From the NCBI GenBank assembly GCA_934466455.1, contig CAKSLF010000001.1, positions 121,298 through 185,297 on the forward strand: a stretch of 64,000 bases of DNA, read 5' to 3'. The notes beneath the pieces were generated by a model that was given only the letters and a program-made list of their open reading frames with translations, searched no databases and had not been told where the DNA came from. This stretch comes from an uncultured Oscillospiraceae bacterium (GTDB lineage: Bacteria; Bacillota; Clostridia; Oscillospirales; Ruminococcaceae). Position numbers and translations under genes: made by a program. Below, in pieces: positions 42,061-50,441 of the stretch (positions within the stretch are counted from its first letter, which is position 1; each line of letters begins with the position of its first letter).

Positions 42061-42120
42061 AATTTTCTCCTTTGCCAAAAAGGCGTTTATAATTGTTTAT
42101 GTGCTTATTTTGTAAAAAAA

Positions 42121-42678
42121 TCAGGCTCTGCCGATATATTCGCCGCTTCTGGTGTCTATCTGGATGCGGTCGCCCTCGTTGATAAAGAGGGGTACGCGAA
42201 CCTCTGCGCCGGTTTCAAGAGTTGCGGGCTTTGTAACATTGGTTGCGGTATCGCCTTTAACGCCGGGCTCGGTTGCGGTTACTTCAAGCTCGACAAAGTT
42301 GGGAGCTTCAAGACCGAAAACTTTTCCCTTATAAGAGAGTATGCGGCAGGTCATGTCCTCTTTAACGAATTTGAAGCTGTCGCCAAGGAATTTTTCTTCG
42401 ATCGGAACAAGCTCGTAGGTTTCGGGATCCATGAAGTAATAAAGGTCGCCGTCGCTGTAGCTGTAAGTCATGTCTTTTCTTTCAACAAAAGCAGTGGGGA
42501 ATTTATCGGTGGGGTTAAAAGTACGCTCGGTAACGGCACCGGTAATGACATTTCTTATTTTAGTACGGACGAAGGCTGCGCCTTTGCCGGGTTTAACATG
42601 CTGGAACTCGATGATCTGGAAGACGGAGCCGTCCATATCAAAAGTAACGCCGTTTCTGAAATCGCCTGCAGAAACCAT
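42121..42678 (-). CDS. efp: Elongation factor P
   Basis: A 185-aa three-domain translation factor that rescues ribosomes stalled at polyproline. The KOW-like domain 1 starts VSAGDFRNGVTFDMDG, and the modification loop HVKPGKGAAFVRTK carries the Lys at its tip. OB domains follow, ending GDRIQIDTRSGEYIGRA, the family C-terminus. ATG at 42678 lies behind AGGAGG. The gene spans the usual length. Confidence 0.97.
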   Translation of the reverse strand: MVSAGDFRNGVTFDMDGSVFQIIEFQHVKPGKGAAFVRTKIRNVITGAVTERTFNPTDKFPTAFVERKDMTYSYSDGDLYYFMDPETYELVPIEEKFLGDSFKFVKEDMTCRILSYKGKVFGLEAPNFVELEVTATEPGVKGDTATNVTKPATLETGAEVRVPLFINEGDRIQIDTRSGEYIGRA

Positions 42679-42849
42679 AAAGTAACCTCCTGAATTAAAA
42701 CGCAATGCGCATTTTTTTACATACTAAATAATAAATTATTTTTGCCCTTTTTGCAATAGTTTTTTGCACTGTAAGGCAAAAAATTTACATTCCGGAGTAA
42801 AATTTATTAAAAAATGACCTGTCGCAGCCAAAATCGGCGGTGCGGTTAA

Positions 42850-42881
42850 GAAAAATGCGCCGCAAAAAAGCGGCGCATTTG
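42850..42881 (-). terminator. Terminator of the glm-mal operon
   Basis: AAATGCGCCGC / GCGGCGCATTT with a 6-nt loop followed on the minus strand by TTCTTAACC, just after the mal stop codon. Confidence 0.85.
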
Positions 42882-42888
42882 AAAAAAA

Positions 42889-44139
42889 TTATTTATGAAG
42901 AGCTTTTCTTACGGCGATAATGCGGTTCATTTCATTATAGGCTATCATAAAGCCCTCGTCAACGCCCATGCCGGGTTTTGCAAGAATTTGTACCGGCTGG
43001 GTTGCCATGGCGCAGTGTACGCAAACCTGTGCGGAACGGTCGGTTTCGTTGCAGGTTCCGCCCTGGTATGCGCCTACGCCCTTTTCCTTACAATAGAGCA
43101 CAGCTTCTATTGTATTATTTATTCCGCCGAGGTCGGGGGTCTTTATCTGAATCATATGACCGGCTTTGTTGTCCGCAAAAAGCTTTATATCCTCAAGGGT
43201 GTTGCACCATTCGTCCGCAACAAGCTCAACATCGATTCCTCTGCGGTCAAGCTCCGCCGTAAGACCGGCAAGAGCCTTTATCTGAGTTTCACGGTCGCTG
43301 TCGCAATCCATGGGACCCTCTATGCGGACATGGAAAGGCTTTGCGGCTTCCTCAACCTTTGCGATATAATCTGCCATTTCCGGGAAGTTAAAATCGCCGA
43401 AGGCGGTGCCGATCGTTCCGTAAAGGTCAAGGTGGAAAACGGGATTATAGCTTTTGTCAACACGCTTTGTCAAAATTCTGTCACGGAGCCATTCCACATA
43501 TTCAAGGAGCTTTTCGCCGTGGTCGCCAAGCTTATCATGAACATTGTTGATGAGTGCGTGGGGAAGAACAGGAGCACCCTTGATTATCATCTTGTCGGCG
43601 TTGAGATAGCGGTCGTCGCCGGACTGGGTAAAAATCGGAATCGGTTTTTCGGAAACGGCGCAGCCGTATTCGTCGGCAACAACCTCGCACATAAGGCGTT
43701 TTGTTGCTTTTGCAACGGCGTCAAGAATGGCTTGGGAAACGCCGTAGCGGATTGCGGTATGAAGGCGTTTTCCGTCAACGGTGATCGATTCCATCATTGC
43801 ACAGAGGCTGCGGAAGCTGTCGGCTTCTTTTCCGACAAGGCGGGGCTTGATATGCTCGTCGATAAGAGGAATAAAGTCCTTTGCAAGGAAAAGCGGGTCA
43901 CGGCCGCCCGCTCCGCTGTACTGAACGGCGGCGCAGTCGCCGTATGCGATCTGTCCGTCCTCAAGAATAATCATAACGGAGATTGATTCTCCCGCCTGAC
44001 GGACGGAGGTAAAGCCCTCGGTTACGGTTTCTCCGGAATAGAACATTCCGTCGTGGGCTGCGCCTTTTTTAATGGCACGCTGGTCGTCGAAATAAAAACC
44101 GGTTCTTCCTGCGGAACAAACAACATCAACAATTTTCAT
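42889..44139 (-). CDS. mal: Methylaspartate ammonia-lyase
   Basis: A 416-aa enolase-superfamily enzyme that eliminates ammonia from (2S,3S)-3-methylaspartate to give mesaconate, step two of the methylaspartate pathway. Visible signatures: MKIVDVVCSAGRTGFYFDDQ (N-terminus), FHLDLYGTIG near 235 (metal Asp238), IEGPMDCDSD near 270 (metal Glu), ELVADEWCNT near 302 (metal Asp), and QIKTPDLGGINNT near 327 (catalytic Lys331 region). The length equals the Clostridium tetanomorphum enzyme within a few residues. ATG at 44139 follows GAGG. Last gene of the glm operon. Confidence 0.97.
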   Translation of the reverse strand: MKIVDVVCSAGRTGFYFDDQRAIKKGAAHDGMFYSGETVTEGFTSVRQAGESISVMIILEDGQIAYGDCAAVQYSGAGGRDPLFLAKDFIPLIDEHIKPRLVGKEADSFRSLCAMMESITVDGKRLHTAIRYGVSQAILDAVAKATKRLMCEVVADEYGCAVSEKPIPIFTQSGDDRYLNADKMIIKGAPVLPHALINNVHDKLGDHGEKLLEYVEWLRDRILTKRVDKSYNPVFHLDLYGTIGTAFGDFNFPEMADYIAKVEEAAKPFHVRIEGPMDCDSDRETQIKALAGLTAELDRRGIDVELVADEWCNTLEDIKLFADNKAGHMIQIKTPDLGGINNTIEAVLYCKEKGVGAYQGGTCNETDRSAQVCVHCAMATQPVQILAKPGMGVDEGFMIAYNEMNRIIAVRKALHK

Positions 44140-44180
44140 TTTTATATACCTCATTTTTTATTTTATGGGTTTGCGATTTT

Positions 44181-45632
44181 TTAATGTCTCGGACGGCCGA
44201 CAAGCCAGCCTTTGCCTATGGCGTAAACATCATCTATGACCATTTGAAAGCTGACCTGGCGTTTTTCGTGGCGGGCACGCTCCTCAAGCTTTTCACGGTG
44301 GAAGTCTTTAAGCTCCTGAGTAAAGGGCAGGTTGCCGGTATTGAGAATACGGACTGCGCCGTTGTCGTCACGGGCGGGAAGCATAAGCCCGGCATTGGCA
44401 CGGCATGGGGCAAAGGGAACATCAAGAGCACCGGATTCGACTCCGCGGCACACGCCGAGGGCAATATCTCCGCCGCCAAGCTCAAAGCATTTTTCGAGTA
44501 TGCAGACGGTTTCCGCACGGATGATTTCTTTTTCCGAATCAACCGCAGCACAGCTGTATTCCTGGTCACGCAGCATATTTATAACCTGTTTTGTGCAGCG
44601 AAGACCCTCTGCGTTGGCTTCCATAGTGGGGATGCCGACGGCTTCGTGCGGGGTTTTTACAATAACCTTTGTTGCCTTTGAAAGTGCGGCGATTGCCGAA
44701 CCCATCGAGATTACGCCAAAAGCCTTTGCTTCATCTGCGGGAAAGCCACCCATCCATTGGTGAAGAACGGTGGTAACGGTAACATCGCCATAGCCGAATT
44801 TGTTAAGATATTCTTCGGTAAGCTCCTCAAGAGAGCGTATTGCGGCAACATCCTGAACAAGGTTTCCGCACTGACCGTAGCCTACGGTTATATTTTTGAC
44901 TCCCTGCTCCGCCGCAAGAAGAGCCTCTATTATTGCAACCGCATGGCTTATGCAGGGAGGAACAAGAGTGCCGGTAAGAGGACCGTAGGGCTCACGGTTT
45001 ATCGGAACGCCCATTTCCTCATAAAGCCCGGTAAGGCGGTCCACATACTGCCAATCGGCAATGGTGCGTTCGATGGGAACATTTTTGCAATAGGGAAGAT
45101 TATAGCTTATTCCGCCGCCCTCATAGCTTGTAAAACCGCCGGCAAAGCATATTTCGGTAAGAAGGCGGGCATCCGGGGTTCCGTGGCGAACCTGTACCGG
45201 CACATCAAGGGATTCGATTATGCGGCGGCAGCCGGAAACACCGTGGTTTACTGCGGGAAAGCCGTTTAGCATGGCACGGTTAAGCCGCAGGGATTCGTTA
45301 ATTCCGTTTTCGGCTTCCTCATAGCGGTTTTGGCGGGTATAGCTGTCGATCGTGGTAGGCAAAAGATCGGCTTCGCCGTTATTTTGAAGATATTGCAGCA
45401 GTTTTATGTGTTCTTCAATAACGGGAACGCCCGCTCTCGGCTGAATAAGAGTGCGGTGCTCTGCCTTTGCGGCATTAAGCTTTGCGGTAAAAATCTTGTT
45501 TTCCGGAAGGGATTTGTGATATTCCACAGCCTCGTCAAGATTTACCTCTCTGCCGGTGTGCCATTGCCCAAGCACCTTGCGGCGCATATCCATAAATTCC
45601 CCTTCGGGGATTTTCTTATTGCTGATATCCAT
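44181..45632 (-). CDS. glmE: Methylaspartate (glutamate) mutase epsilon subunit
   Basis: A 483-aa TIM-barrel catalytic subunit of adenosylcobalamin-dependent glutamate mutase, which rearranges L-glutamate to (2S,3S)-3-methylaspartate. Diagnostic segments are PRAGVPVIEEHI, VRHGTPDARLL, EGGGISYNLPYCKNVP and LHQWMGGFPADEAKAFG. The length is exactly that of characterised GlmE. ATG at 45632 lies inside the 3' end of glmL, 10 nt after GGAG. Confidence 0.97.
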   Translation of the reverse strand: MDISNKKIPEGEFMDMRRKVLGQWHTGREVNLDEAVEYHKSLPENKIFTAKLNAAKAEHRTLIQPRAGVPVIEEHIKLLQYLQNNGEADLLPTTIDSYTRQNRYEEAENGINESLRLNRAMLNGFPAVNHGVSGCRRIIESLDVPVQVRHGTPDARLLTEICFAGGFTSYEGGGISYNLPYCKNVPIERTIADWQYVDRLTGLYEEMGVPINREPYGPLTGTLVPPCISHAVAIIEALLAAEQGVKNITVGYGQCGNLVQDVAAIRSLEELTEEYLNKFGYGDVTVTTVLHQWMGGFPADEAKAFGVISMGSAIAALSKATKVIVKTPHEAVGIPTMEANAEGLRCTKQVINMLRDQEYSCAAVDSEKEIIRAETVCILEKCFELGGGDIALGVCRGVESGALDVPFAPCRANAGLMLPARDDNGAVRILNTGNLPFTQELKDFHREKLEERARHEKRQVSFQMVIDDVYAIGKGWLVGRPRH

Positions 45633-47007
45633 CGTTCTCAAGCTCCTTTTTCATGATGCGCAGGGCGGTTTTCGGATAATGCTCCGAAAGCAGCCCCATG
45701 GCGGAAAGAATATATTTTCTGTCAACAAGAATTTCGGCTTTTTTCGGTTTAAGAGAAGCGGGATTTGCCGGGTCAAACAACGCATGGGCTGCGATTTCTC
45801 CGGTTTTGTCCGTGTGGATAAGGCTTCCGCCGGTAACAACAATACGCTCCGCACCGGTAAGATCCTTTCCGCTTTGTACAAAGGTAAGCCCCATAAGAGT
45901 ATAAGCTTCTTCCATTGTTCCGGCGTGGCGGGTAACGGCGGTTTCTACTGCTGAACAGGCAAGAGCTCGGTCAAACGCCTCAAGCTCCGGGTCGCCCCCG
46001 GGAAGAGTTTCCGTATTTGCCCCGAGAAAATCGGCAAGCTCGGCGCAGCGGCTTTCGCTTATTCCGGAGAGCCGTGCGATTTTTGAAAGCCCGGCTGCCT
46101 CGCAAATTCCGTGGACGCTGTATCTCATTCCTATGTCGCCCTCAACGGTGCGTTTTGCATACGGCTCCGGCAAGCCCTTAAAGACCGTATCGGAATGAGT
46201 AGGCATACCCGAAGCAATGGAATAAACATCGGTGGTTGCTCCGCCGACATCAACGGCGATAAGCTCGCCTATGCCGGGTTCGCCCTCCGTTCCGTCCGCA
46301 AGAAGAGTCATTGCTTTAAGTACGGCGGAGGGAGTCGGCATCATTATGCCGGAAATAAGCTCCGAGGCTTTTGAAAGTCCCTTTGCCTCAATTATTCTGC
46401 GGAGAAAAAGCTCCCGAATCTCCTTTTGCGCAGGAAGAATGTTAAGAGTGCCGAATTTCGGCATCACATTTTCGCAAACAAAGGTTTCCCGCTCTGCCAA
46501 AATCCGCTTGCATTCTGCTGCTGCGGCGCGATTTCCGGCGATTATTACGGGAAAATCCGCCGGAATTGCTGCGATTGTTTTTGCGTTGCTTATTATACAG
46601 TCTTTGTTGCCGCCGTCCGTTCCGCCGCAGAGGAGCATAATATCGGGTCTTACGGCGTTTATTTCTGCGGCGTCCTCTTCTGTAAGCTCAAAGGAATACA
46701 CCTTTATTACCTTTGCGCCTGCGCCGAGGCTGGCACGCTTTGCCGCCTCTGCCGTAAGCTCGGGAACAAGCCCGCTTGTTATCATACGAAGCCCGCCTGC
46801 GGCGGAGGAACAGGCAAATCTTTCGGAAAATTCGATTTTTCCCGTTTGCTTTTCAAGCTTTCGGAGGGCGTTATCAAGCCCCTCGTTTATATCGGTTTGC
46901 ACCGTAGTATATGCGCTTGCCGTGCCGAGAAGCTCTTCCGTTTCCAAATCAACCGCAGTAACTTTTGTATATGTGCTGCCGAAATCTATAAGGAGAACGG
47001 CTTTCAT
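45616..47007 (-). CDS. glmL: Glutamate mutase-associated ATPase (GlmL/MutL)
   Basis: A 463-aa ASKHA-fold ATPase (unrelated to mismatch-repair MutL), encoded between glmS and glmE in clostridial clusters. It is thought to reactivate or protect the B12 mutase by exchanging damaged cofactor. LLIDFGSTYTKVTAVD (5-20) is the phosphate-1 motif; CGGTDGGNKDC and ELIAVDVGGATTDVYS are the adenosine and phosphate-2 motifs. It overlaps glmS by 4 bp and glmE by 17 bp. Confidence 0.94.
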   Translation of the reverse strand: MKAVLLIDFGSTYTKVTAVDLETEELLGTASAYTTVQTDINEGLDNALRKLEKQTGKIEFSERFACSSAAGGLRMITSGLVPELTAEAAKRASLGAGAKVIKVYSFELTEEDAAEINAVRPDIMLLCGGTDGGNKDCIISNAKTIAAIPADFPVIIAGNRAAAAECKRILAERETFVCENVMPKFGTLNILPAQKEIRELFLRRIIEAKGLSKASELISGIMMPTPSAVLKAMTLLADGTEGEPGIGELIAVDVGGATTDVYSIASGMPTHSDTVFKGLPEPYAKRTVEGDIGMRYSVHGICEAAGLSKIARLSGISESRCAELADFLGANTETLPGGDPELEAFDRALACSAVETAVTRHAGTMEEAYTLMGLTFVQSGKDLTGAERIVVTGGSLIHTDKTGEIAAHALFDPANPASLKPKKAEILVDRKYILSAMGLLSEHYPKTALRIMKKELENDGYQQ

Positions 47008-47429
47008 TTTTCCACCTCATCCATATGAAGAAGCTCATGCAGGGCTTCGATGGTGGTTTCGGGCGGGGTATTCGGCGGAAAAACACGGTCAAAGCCCATT
47101 GCCTTAAAGCGTTTTTCAACATCTTCAAAGACTTGCTTTCCTATTACCACATTGCCTCCCACAAGAAGCGGAATACCCTTAAGCCCGGCTTCGTCGCATT
47201 TTTCCCGCATTCCGCGGCAATCAAGCTCGCCCTGACCGTAAAGGGAGGATATGCAGATCGCATCGGCGTTTGTTTCGATTGCTGCGGAGATAAATTCCTC
47301 CTGGCTTACCATAACGCCGAGATTTACCACATTAAAGCCTGCGTCCTTAAATACAAAATTGAGTATTCTGTTTCCCACGGCGTGGACATCTGCGCCGATA
47401 ACGCCGATGACCAGCGTTTTTTTATCCAT
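47004..47429 (-). CDS. glmS: Methylaspartate (glutamate) mutase sigma subunit
   Basis: A 141-aa B12-binding Rossmann-like subunit. The cobalamin motif D-x-H-x2-G is Asp14, His16, Gly19 (GADVHAVGN), with SSLYGQG at 61-67 and GGN at 91-93. His16 ligates cobalt base-off. RBS CGGAGG. It is the first gene of the glmS-glmL-glmE-mal operon. No cobalamin riboswitch is visible upstream. Confidence 0.97.
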   Translation of the reverse strand: MDKKTLVIGVIGADVHAVGNRILNFVFKDAGFNVVNLGVMVSQEEFISAAIETNADAICISSLYGQGELDCRGMREKCDEAGLKGIPLLVGGNVVIGKQVFEDVEKRFKAMGFDRVFPPNTPPETTIEALHELLHMDEVEK

Positions 47430-47502
47430 ATGGCGGTTCCTCCGTTGGCACGCAGAAAAAAATTCGGCGTGCGGTAGATTTTATATATTGTAATGTACCA
47501 TT

Positions 47503-47531
47503 ATCATATATTGGTATATACCAAAAGTCAA
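47503..47531 (-). promoter_or_regulatory. Promoter and palindromic operator of the glm operon
   Basis: Minus-strand TTGACT (47531-47526) and TATGAT (47508-47503), 17-bp spacer. A perfect palindrome TTGGTATATACCAA at 47511-47524 fills the spacer, where a repressor would block polymerase. The sequence is of the GntR/HutC operator type, and a GntR gene lies in the same locus. Confidence 0.72.
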
Positions 47532-47554
47532 TAGGTTTTATTCGAAGAAAAAAT

Positions 47555-47580
47555 AATTTTGCAGCTTTTCCTGCAAAATT
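47555..47580 (-). terminator. Second terminator after the citX-citG gene
   Basis: AATTTTGCAG / CTGCAAAATT with a 6-nt loop and ATTTTTTCTT on the minus strand. Confidence 0.7.
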
Positions 47581-47693
47581 GTTTTTGTGCGGAAAAACGG
47601 TATTTGAACAGAAAAAGAAAAGCGGCTTTGAAGAAAAATTTTTTTGGGAGCAAAGCAATTAGATTATACTTCCTTTTTCAGCCGCATATTCGC

Positions 47694-47731
47694 AAAAAAG
47701 CGTTTGCAAAGGTTTTGCAAACGCTTTTTTC
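47694..47731 (-). terminator. Terminator after the citX-citG gene
   Basis: Perfect arms AAAAAAGCGTTTGCAAA / TTTGCAAACGCTTTTTT with a 3-nt loop, directly after the stop codon; T-runs on both strands. Confidence 0.9.
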
Positions 47732-47735
47732 TATG

Positions 47736-49487
47736 CTATTCAAGATAAAGCTCATACCCAAGCTCCGGGAGAAATTCCCCCGGTGCGATTTCGTTTTGAA
47801 AAATTCCGTCTGCCGGAGAAAAGCCGCACTTTTCGTAAAGCCGAATTGCGGGAATATTTTTTCCCGCAACAAAAAGTCGCAGATATTCCCCGCAAAGCAG
47901 CTTTGCGATTTTCTTTGCATATTTAAGCGAAAGAACGCCAAAGCCACGCCCGGTATATTCCGGGTTTACCCCAAAGCGCATAAGATAGAACGCCCTTGCG
48001 GAAGGATTTTTCCACAAAACGCAGTCCTCGCCGTCGGAGGATTTTTCAAGGACAAAAGCAGAAATAATCTTGCCGTCCTCTTCCAAAAGATAAAGGCGTT
48101 TTTCGGCAATGTCGGCGGCAAAAAATTCACACGGATAAAATTCGTCCCAAACGGAGTTTCCCTCCGCCGCCATTTTTTTGATAATGGCGGAAAAAACATT
48201 TTTAATTTCGGAAAGGTCTTTCGGAACGGCTTTTCGGAGGGAAACTCCGTTTTCAAAAAGCTTTGGCGAAAGATTTTTTGCGGAAAAAACGGAAAGCGCA
48301 AAAATATCCGCACAGCCGCCGGGGCTTATATTCCGTCTAATAAACTCGCCGTCAAGGCGTGCGCTTTCGGAAAAAAGCTCCCCGTCCGAAAGAGAAAGGG
48401 CGTTTTCTGCGCTCTGTTTTACAAAGCGGAGTGCTTCGCCGCCTCCCCGAAAAAGCACATTGGTGTCATCGGTCCTTTCCATAATCTCAAAGAAGACCCG
48501 CAGAGGGTTTTTTCCGCAGCAAAGGGAGCGGGCGGCGGATTTTACGGTAGGAAAACCGAAAACAGCTTCGCCCAATGCGCCGAAAGCACCGTGCTCAAGG
48601 CGAGCCTTTTCGCCGTGGGTGCCTTTTGCCGGCTCTTTTTCTGCGGCAAGGGCGGCTGCGGCAGAAAAAGGGTTCTCTCCGCAGGAAAGGTATCTTCCGC
48701 AGCCGTAAAGCAGCAGCCCAAAAAGAAAAATTGCGCCCTTATGTGTGTTTATTCCTCCGGTTGCGGAAAGCATCGCTTCTTCGGCAAAAAGCCCCTCCCG
48801 TTCAAGAGGAGCAAGCCCGCCGCCGCCAAGTCCGATGAGCACTGCATGCTCAAAATAGGGCAAAAGGGCATCTGCGCTTTTGCAAAAGAGGGAGTAGCTC
48901 ATATCGGAATGAGCACCGCTTCCGTTTTTATCAACAAGACCGGGCTTTGGAGTGAGGTCAAGCTCTTCCAAAAGGGCAAGGCGGGCTTTTGCGGAAAGGT
49001 GCTCAGCCGCAAATTTTTCAAGAATTGTATTCGTTTTTTTCTGCACCTGCTCCAATGGGTGCGCCCGGCTTCTTGCACATTCAGCCGCCGGAGCGGAGCA
49101 AAGCAGGCATTTTCGCGGGACGGAGCGAAAAAGTCCGCAGCCGTGCTCATCGCTTACATCAAAATCAAAAATGCGCCCGATTTCGCTTTCCTCAAGCTCC
49201 ATGCATATCTTTTTGAGCACGGCCGCACGCTCGCCGTAAACAAAAAACGAGCACAGCCCTGCGGGGGCGGCAAAATGCCGGTAAAAAACCGGCTTGCCGA
49301 GCCTTTCTTTTAACATATCCTCTCCGCAATAAAATGCAAAATCGGAAAGGAGGCTGCGCTTTTCGCTTCCCGCAAGGTTAAGAGTAAAGGTTATTACCGG
49401 GCGGCGGTGCTCAAGTATAAGTTCTTCTCGAAATTGAGCACGGCGTTCACGCTCCGCAAGGATTTCTTCAAAGGCGGCGGTGCTCAA
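47736..49487 (-). CDS. citXG: CitX-CitG-GNAT three-domain fusion
   Basis: A 583-aa fusion. Residues 1-150 resemble CitX, the apo-citrate-lyase dephospho-CoA transferase that loads the prosthetic group on CitD. Residues 150-405 are CitG, which makes triphosphoribosyl-dephospho-CoA (motifs ELDLTPKPGLVDKNGSGAH and GGINTHKGAIFLFG). Residues 415-583 are a GNAT acetyltransferase (MRFGVNPEYTGRGFG, then IRLYEKCGF). CitX-CitG fusions are known; the extra GNAT domain is unusual and may replace or aid acetylation of the lyase thiol. The start is TTG at 49487, overlapping the upstream stop as TTGA. Confidence 0.85.
   Translation of the reverse strand: MSTAAFEEILAERERRAQFREELILEHRRPVITFTLNLAGSEKRSLLSDFAFYCGEDMLKERLGKPVFYRHFAAPAGLCSFFVYGERAAVLKKICMELEESEIGRIFDFDVSDEHGCGLFRSVPRKCLLCSAPAAECARSRAHPLEQVQKKTNTILEKFAAEHLSAKARLALLEELDLTPKPGLVDKNGSGAHSDMSYSLFCKSADALLPYFEHAVLIGLGGGGLAPLEREGLFAEEAMLSATGGINTHKGAIFLFGLLLYGCGRYLSCGENPFSAAAALAAEKEPAKGTHGEKARLEHGAFGALGEAVFGFPTVKSAARSLCCGKNPLRVFFEIMERTDDTNVLFRGGGEALRFVKQSAENALSLSDGELFSESARLDGEFIRRNISPGGCADIFALSVFSAKNLSPKLFENGVSLRKAVPKDLSEIKNVFSAIIKKMAAEGNSVWDEFYPCEFFAADIAEKRLYLLEEDGKIISAFVLEKSSDGEDCVLWKNPSARAFYLMRFGVNPEYTGRGFGVLSLKYAKKIAKLLCGEYLRLFVAGKNIPAIRLYEKCGFSPADGIFQNEIAPGEFLPELGYELYLE
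49407..49486. repeat. Cluster of TGAGCAC words at the citXG start
   Basis: GTGCTCA at 49407-49413 and 49480-49486 and TGAGCACG at 49435-49442. The last copy includes the TTG start codon of citXG. More copies lie at 48591, 49001, 49143 and 49214 in the same gene. Confidence 0.6.
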
Positions 49488-50413
49488 CGGGACAGCTTCC
49501 TTTCAAGGTCGGCTATGCGCTTTTCGGAATCGTCGCCGACAAAGCCGACAAGAAGATAAACATTGTTAAACGCATCGTGAACAAAGCTGTGCAAAAGCCG
49601 AAAGCCCTTTATTTCTCCGGTGTGGGATATATGCGTGCGCGGTCCGCGGCAGCGGTGGCTGTTTTTTCCTATTGAAACATGGCTGTCGTCAAGGTACGCA
49701 ACCGGAAGGTCCTTTGCGATTACGGCGTTTACATGCTCTTCCATTGCTGCAAGGTCAATATCGGGCTTTTTTTCAAATATCATGCAAAAACCGTGGCGAA
49801 TGTCGCCGTGCTGCGCCTTTGCAAGCTCAAGGTCGGAGATATACATTTCGCAAATATCCTCTGCGGTATGCGCCATAAGGCGGTAGGGAAGAGAAGCGAA
49901 AACCTTTGCTGCAATTTCGTCCGGTTCCGGTCCAAAAATGCTTGGGCGTGCAATAATTATTTCCTCGCCGACGCCGATAAGCAAATGGGCGTTCATCGGA
50001 AGATACGGATAAACAAGGTCGAAATGCTCCACAATTACTCTGCGCTCATTATAAACCGCTTTCATAATCGCCTCCGCAAGGACCGGCAGGGGAGTAAAAG
50101 CCATTTCAAAGCGTATATCCACATGGTAGCTGTGGGGAGTAAAGAACCCATGCTCTTCATCCTGGTCAAGAAGGGGAAGCGGGCGGATGTTTACGCCGTC
50201 ATCATCGTTGGTAAGTTCAAGACCGGGGAACATACCTTTAACAAGAGCACTTTTTCCGGAGCTTGCTTCGCCGATAAAGCCGATTATACGGTCAAATGGG
50301 CTTAAATAGAGCTGGGCAATCTGGATACCGAGGTCATAGATGCGGTCGCGCCCTCTTGGGCAGAGAAATTCGCTGTAAACATGATTTTTTTGCATTCTGT
50401 TTGAATAAGACAT
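49484..50413 (-). CDS. P-loop protein with alanyl-tRNA-synthetase SAD-like domain
   Basis: A 309-aa protein. The P-loop GEASSGKSALVKG at 48-60 (G-x4-GKS) is followed by GLELTNDDDGV. The C-terminal half contains CRGPRTHISHTGEIKGF near 255-271, resembling the C-x-x-T-H-x-x-x-TGEIG motif of the tRNA second additional (editing) domain. It appears to be the family annotated as alanine-tRNA synthetase second-additional-domain protein. It sits between the SagB-like and citXG genes in the citramalate lyase maturation operon. Function unknown; a nucleotide-dependent kinase or chaperone for lyase assembly is speculation. Confidence 0.7.
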   Translation of the reverse strand: MSYSNRMQKNHVYSEFLCPRGRDRIYDLGIQIAQLYLSPFDRIIGFIGEASSGKSALVKGMFPGLELTNDDDGVNIRPLPLLDQDEEHGFFTPHSYHVDIRFEMAFTPLPVLAEAIMKAVYNERRVIVEHFDLVYPYLPMNAHLLIGVGEEIIIARPSIFGPEPDEIAAKVFASLPYRLMAHTAEDICEMYISDLELAKAQHGDIRHGFCMIFEKKPDIDLAAMEEHVNAVIAKDLPVAYLDDSHVSIGKNSHRCRGPRTHISHTGEIKGFRLLHSFVHDAFNNVYLLVGFVGDDSEKRIADLERKLSR

Positions 50414-50441
50414 TTGCGCAGCTCCTTTTTAAGTATTTTTA

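Noticed and set aside
45616..47007. Reading MutL/GlmL as DNA mismatch-repair MutL
   Set aside because: Only the name is shared. The ASKHA ATPase motifs and position between glmS and glmE place it with glutamate mutase.
47430..47735. A possible cobalamin riboswitch upstream of glmS, expected for a B12-dependent mutase
   Set aside because: The gap holds a promoter, a palindrome and two terminators, but no B12-box-like sequence or long structured leader before glmS.
47559..49313. A 584-codon open frame on the plus strand opposite citXG
   Set aside because: It is antisense to a clear three-domain gene, has a Lys/Phe/Cys-rich composition without domain features, and no RBS. It is a product of the codon bias of the real gene.
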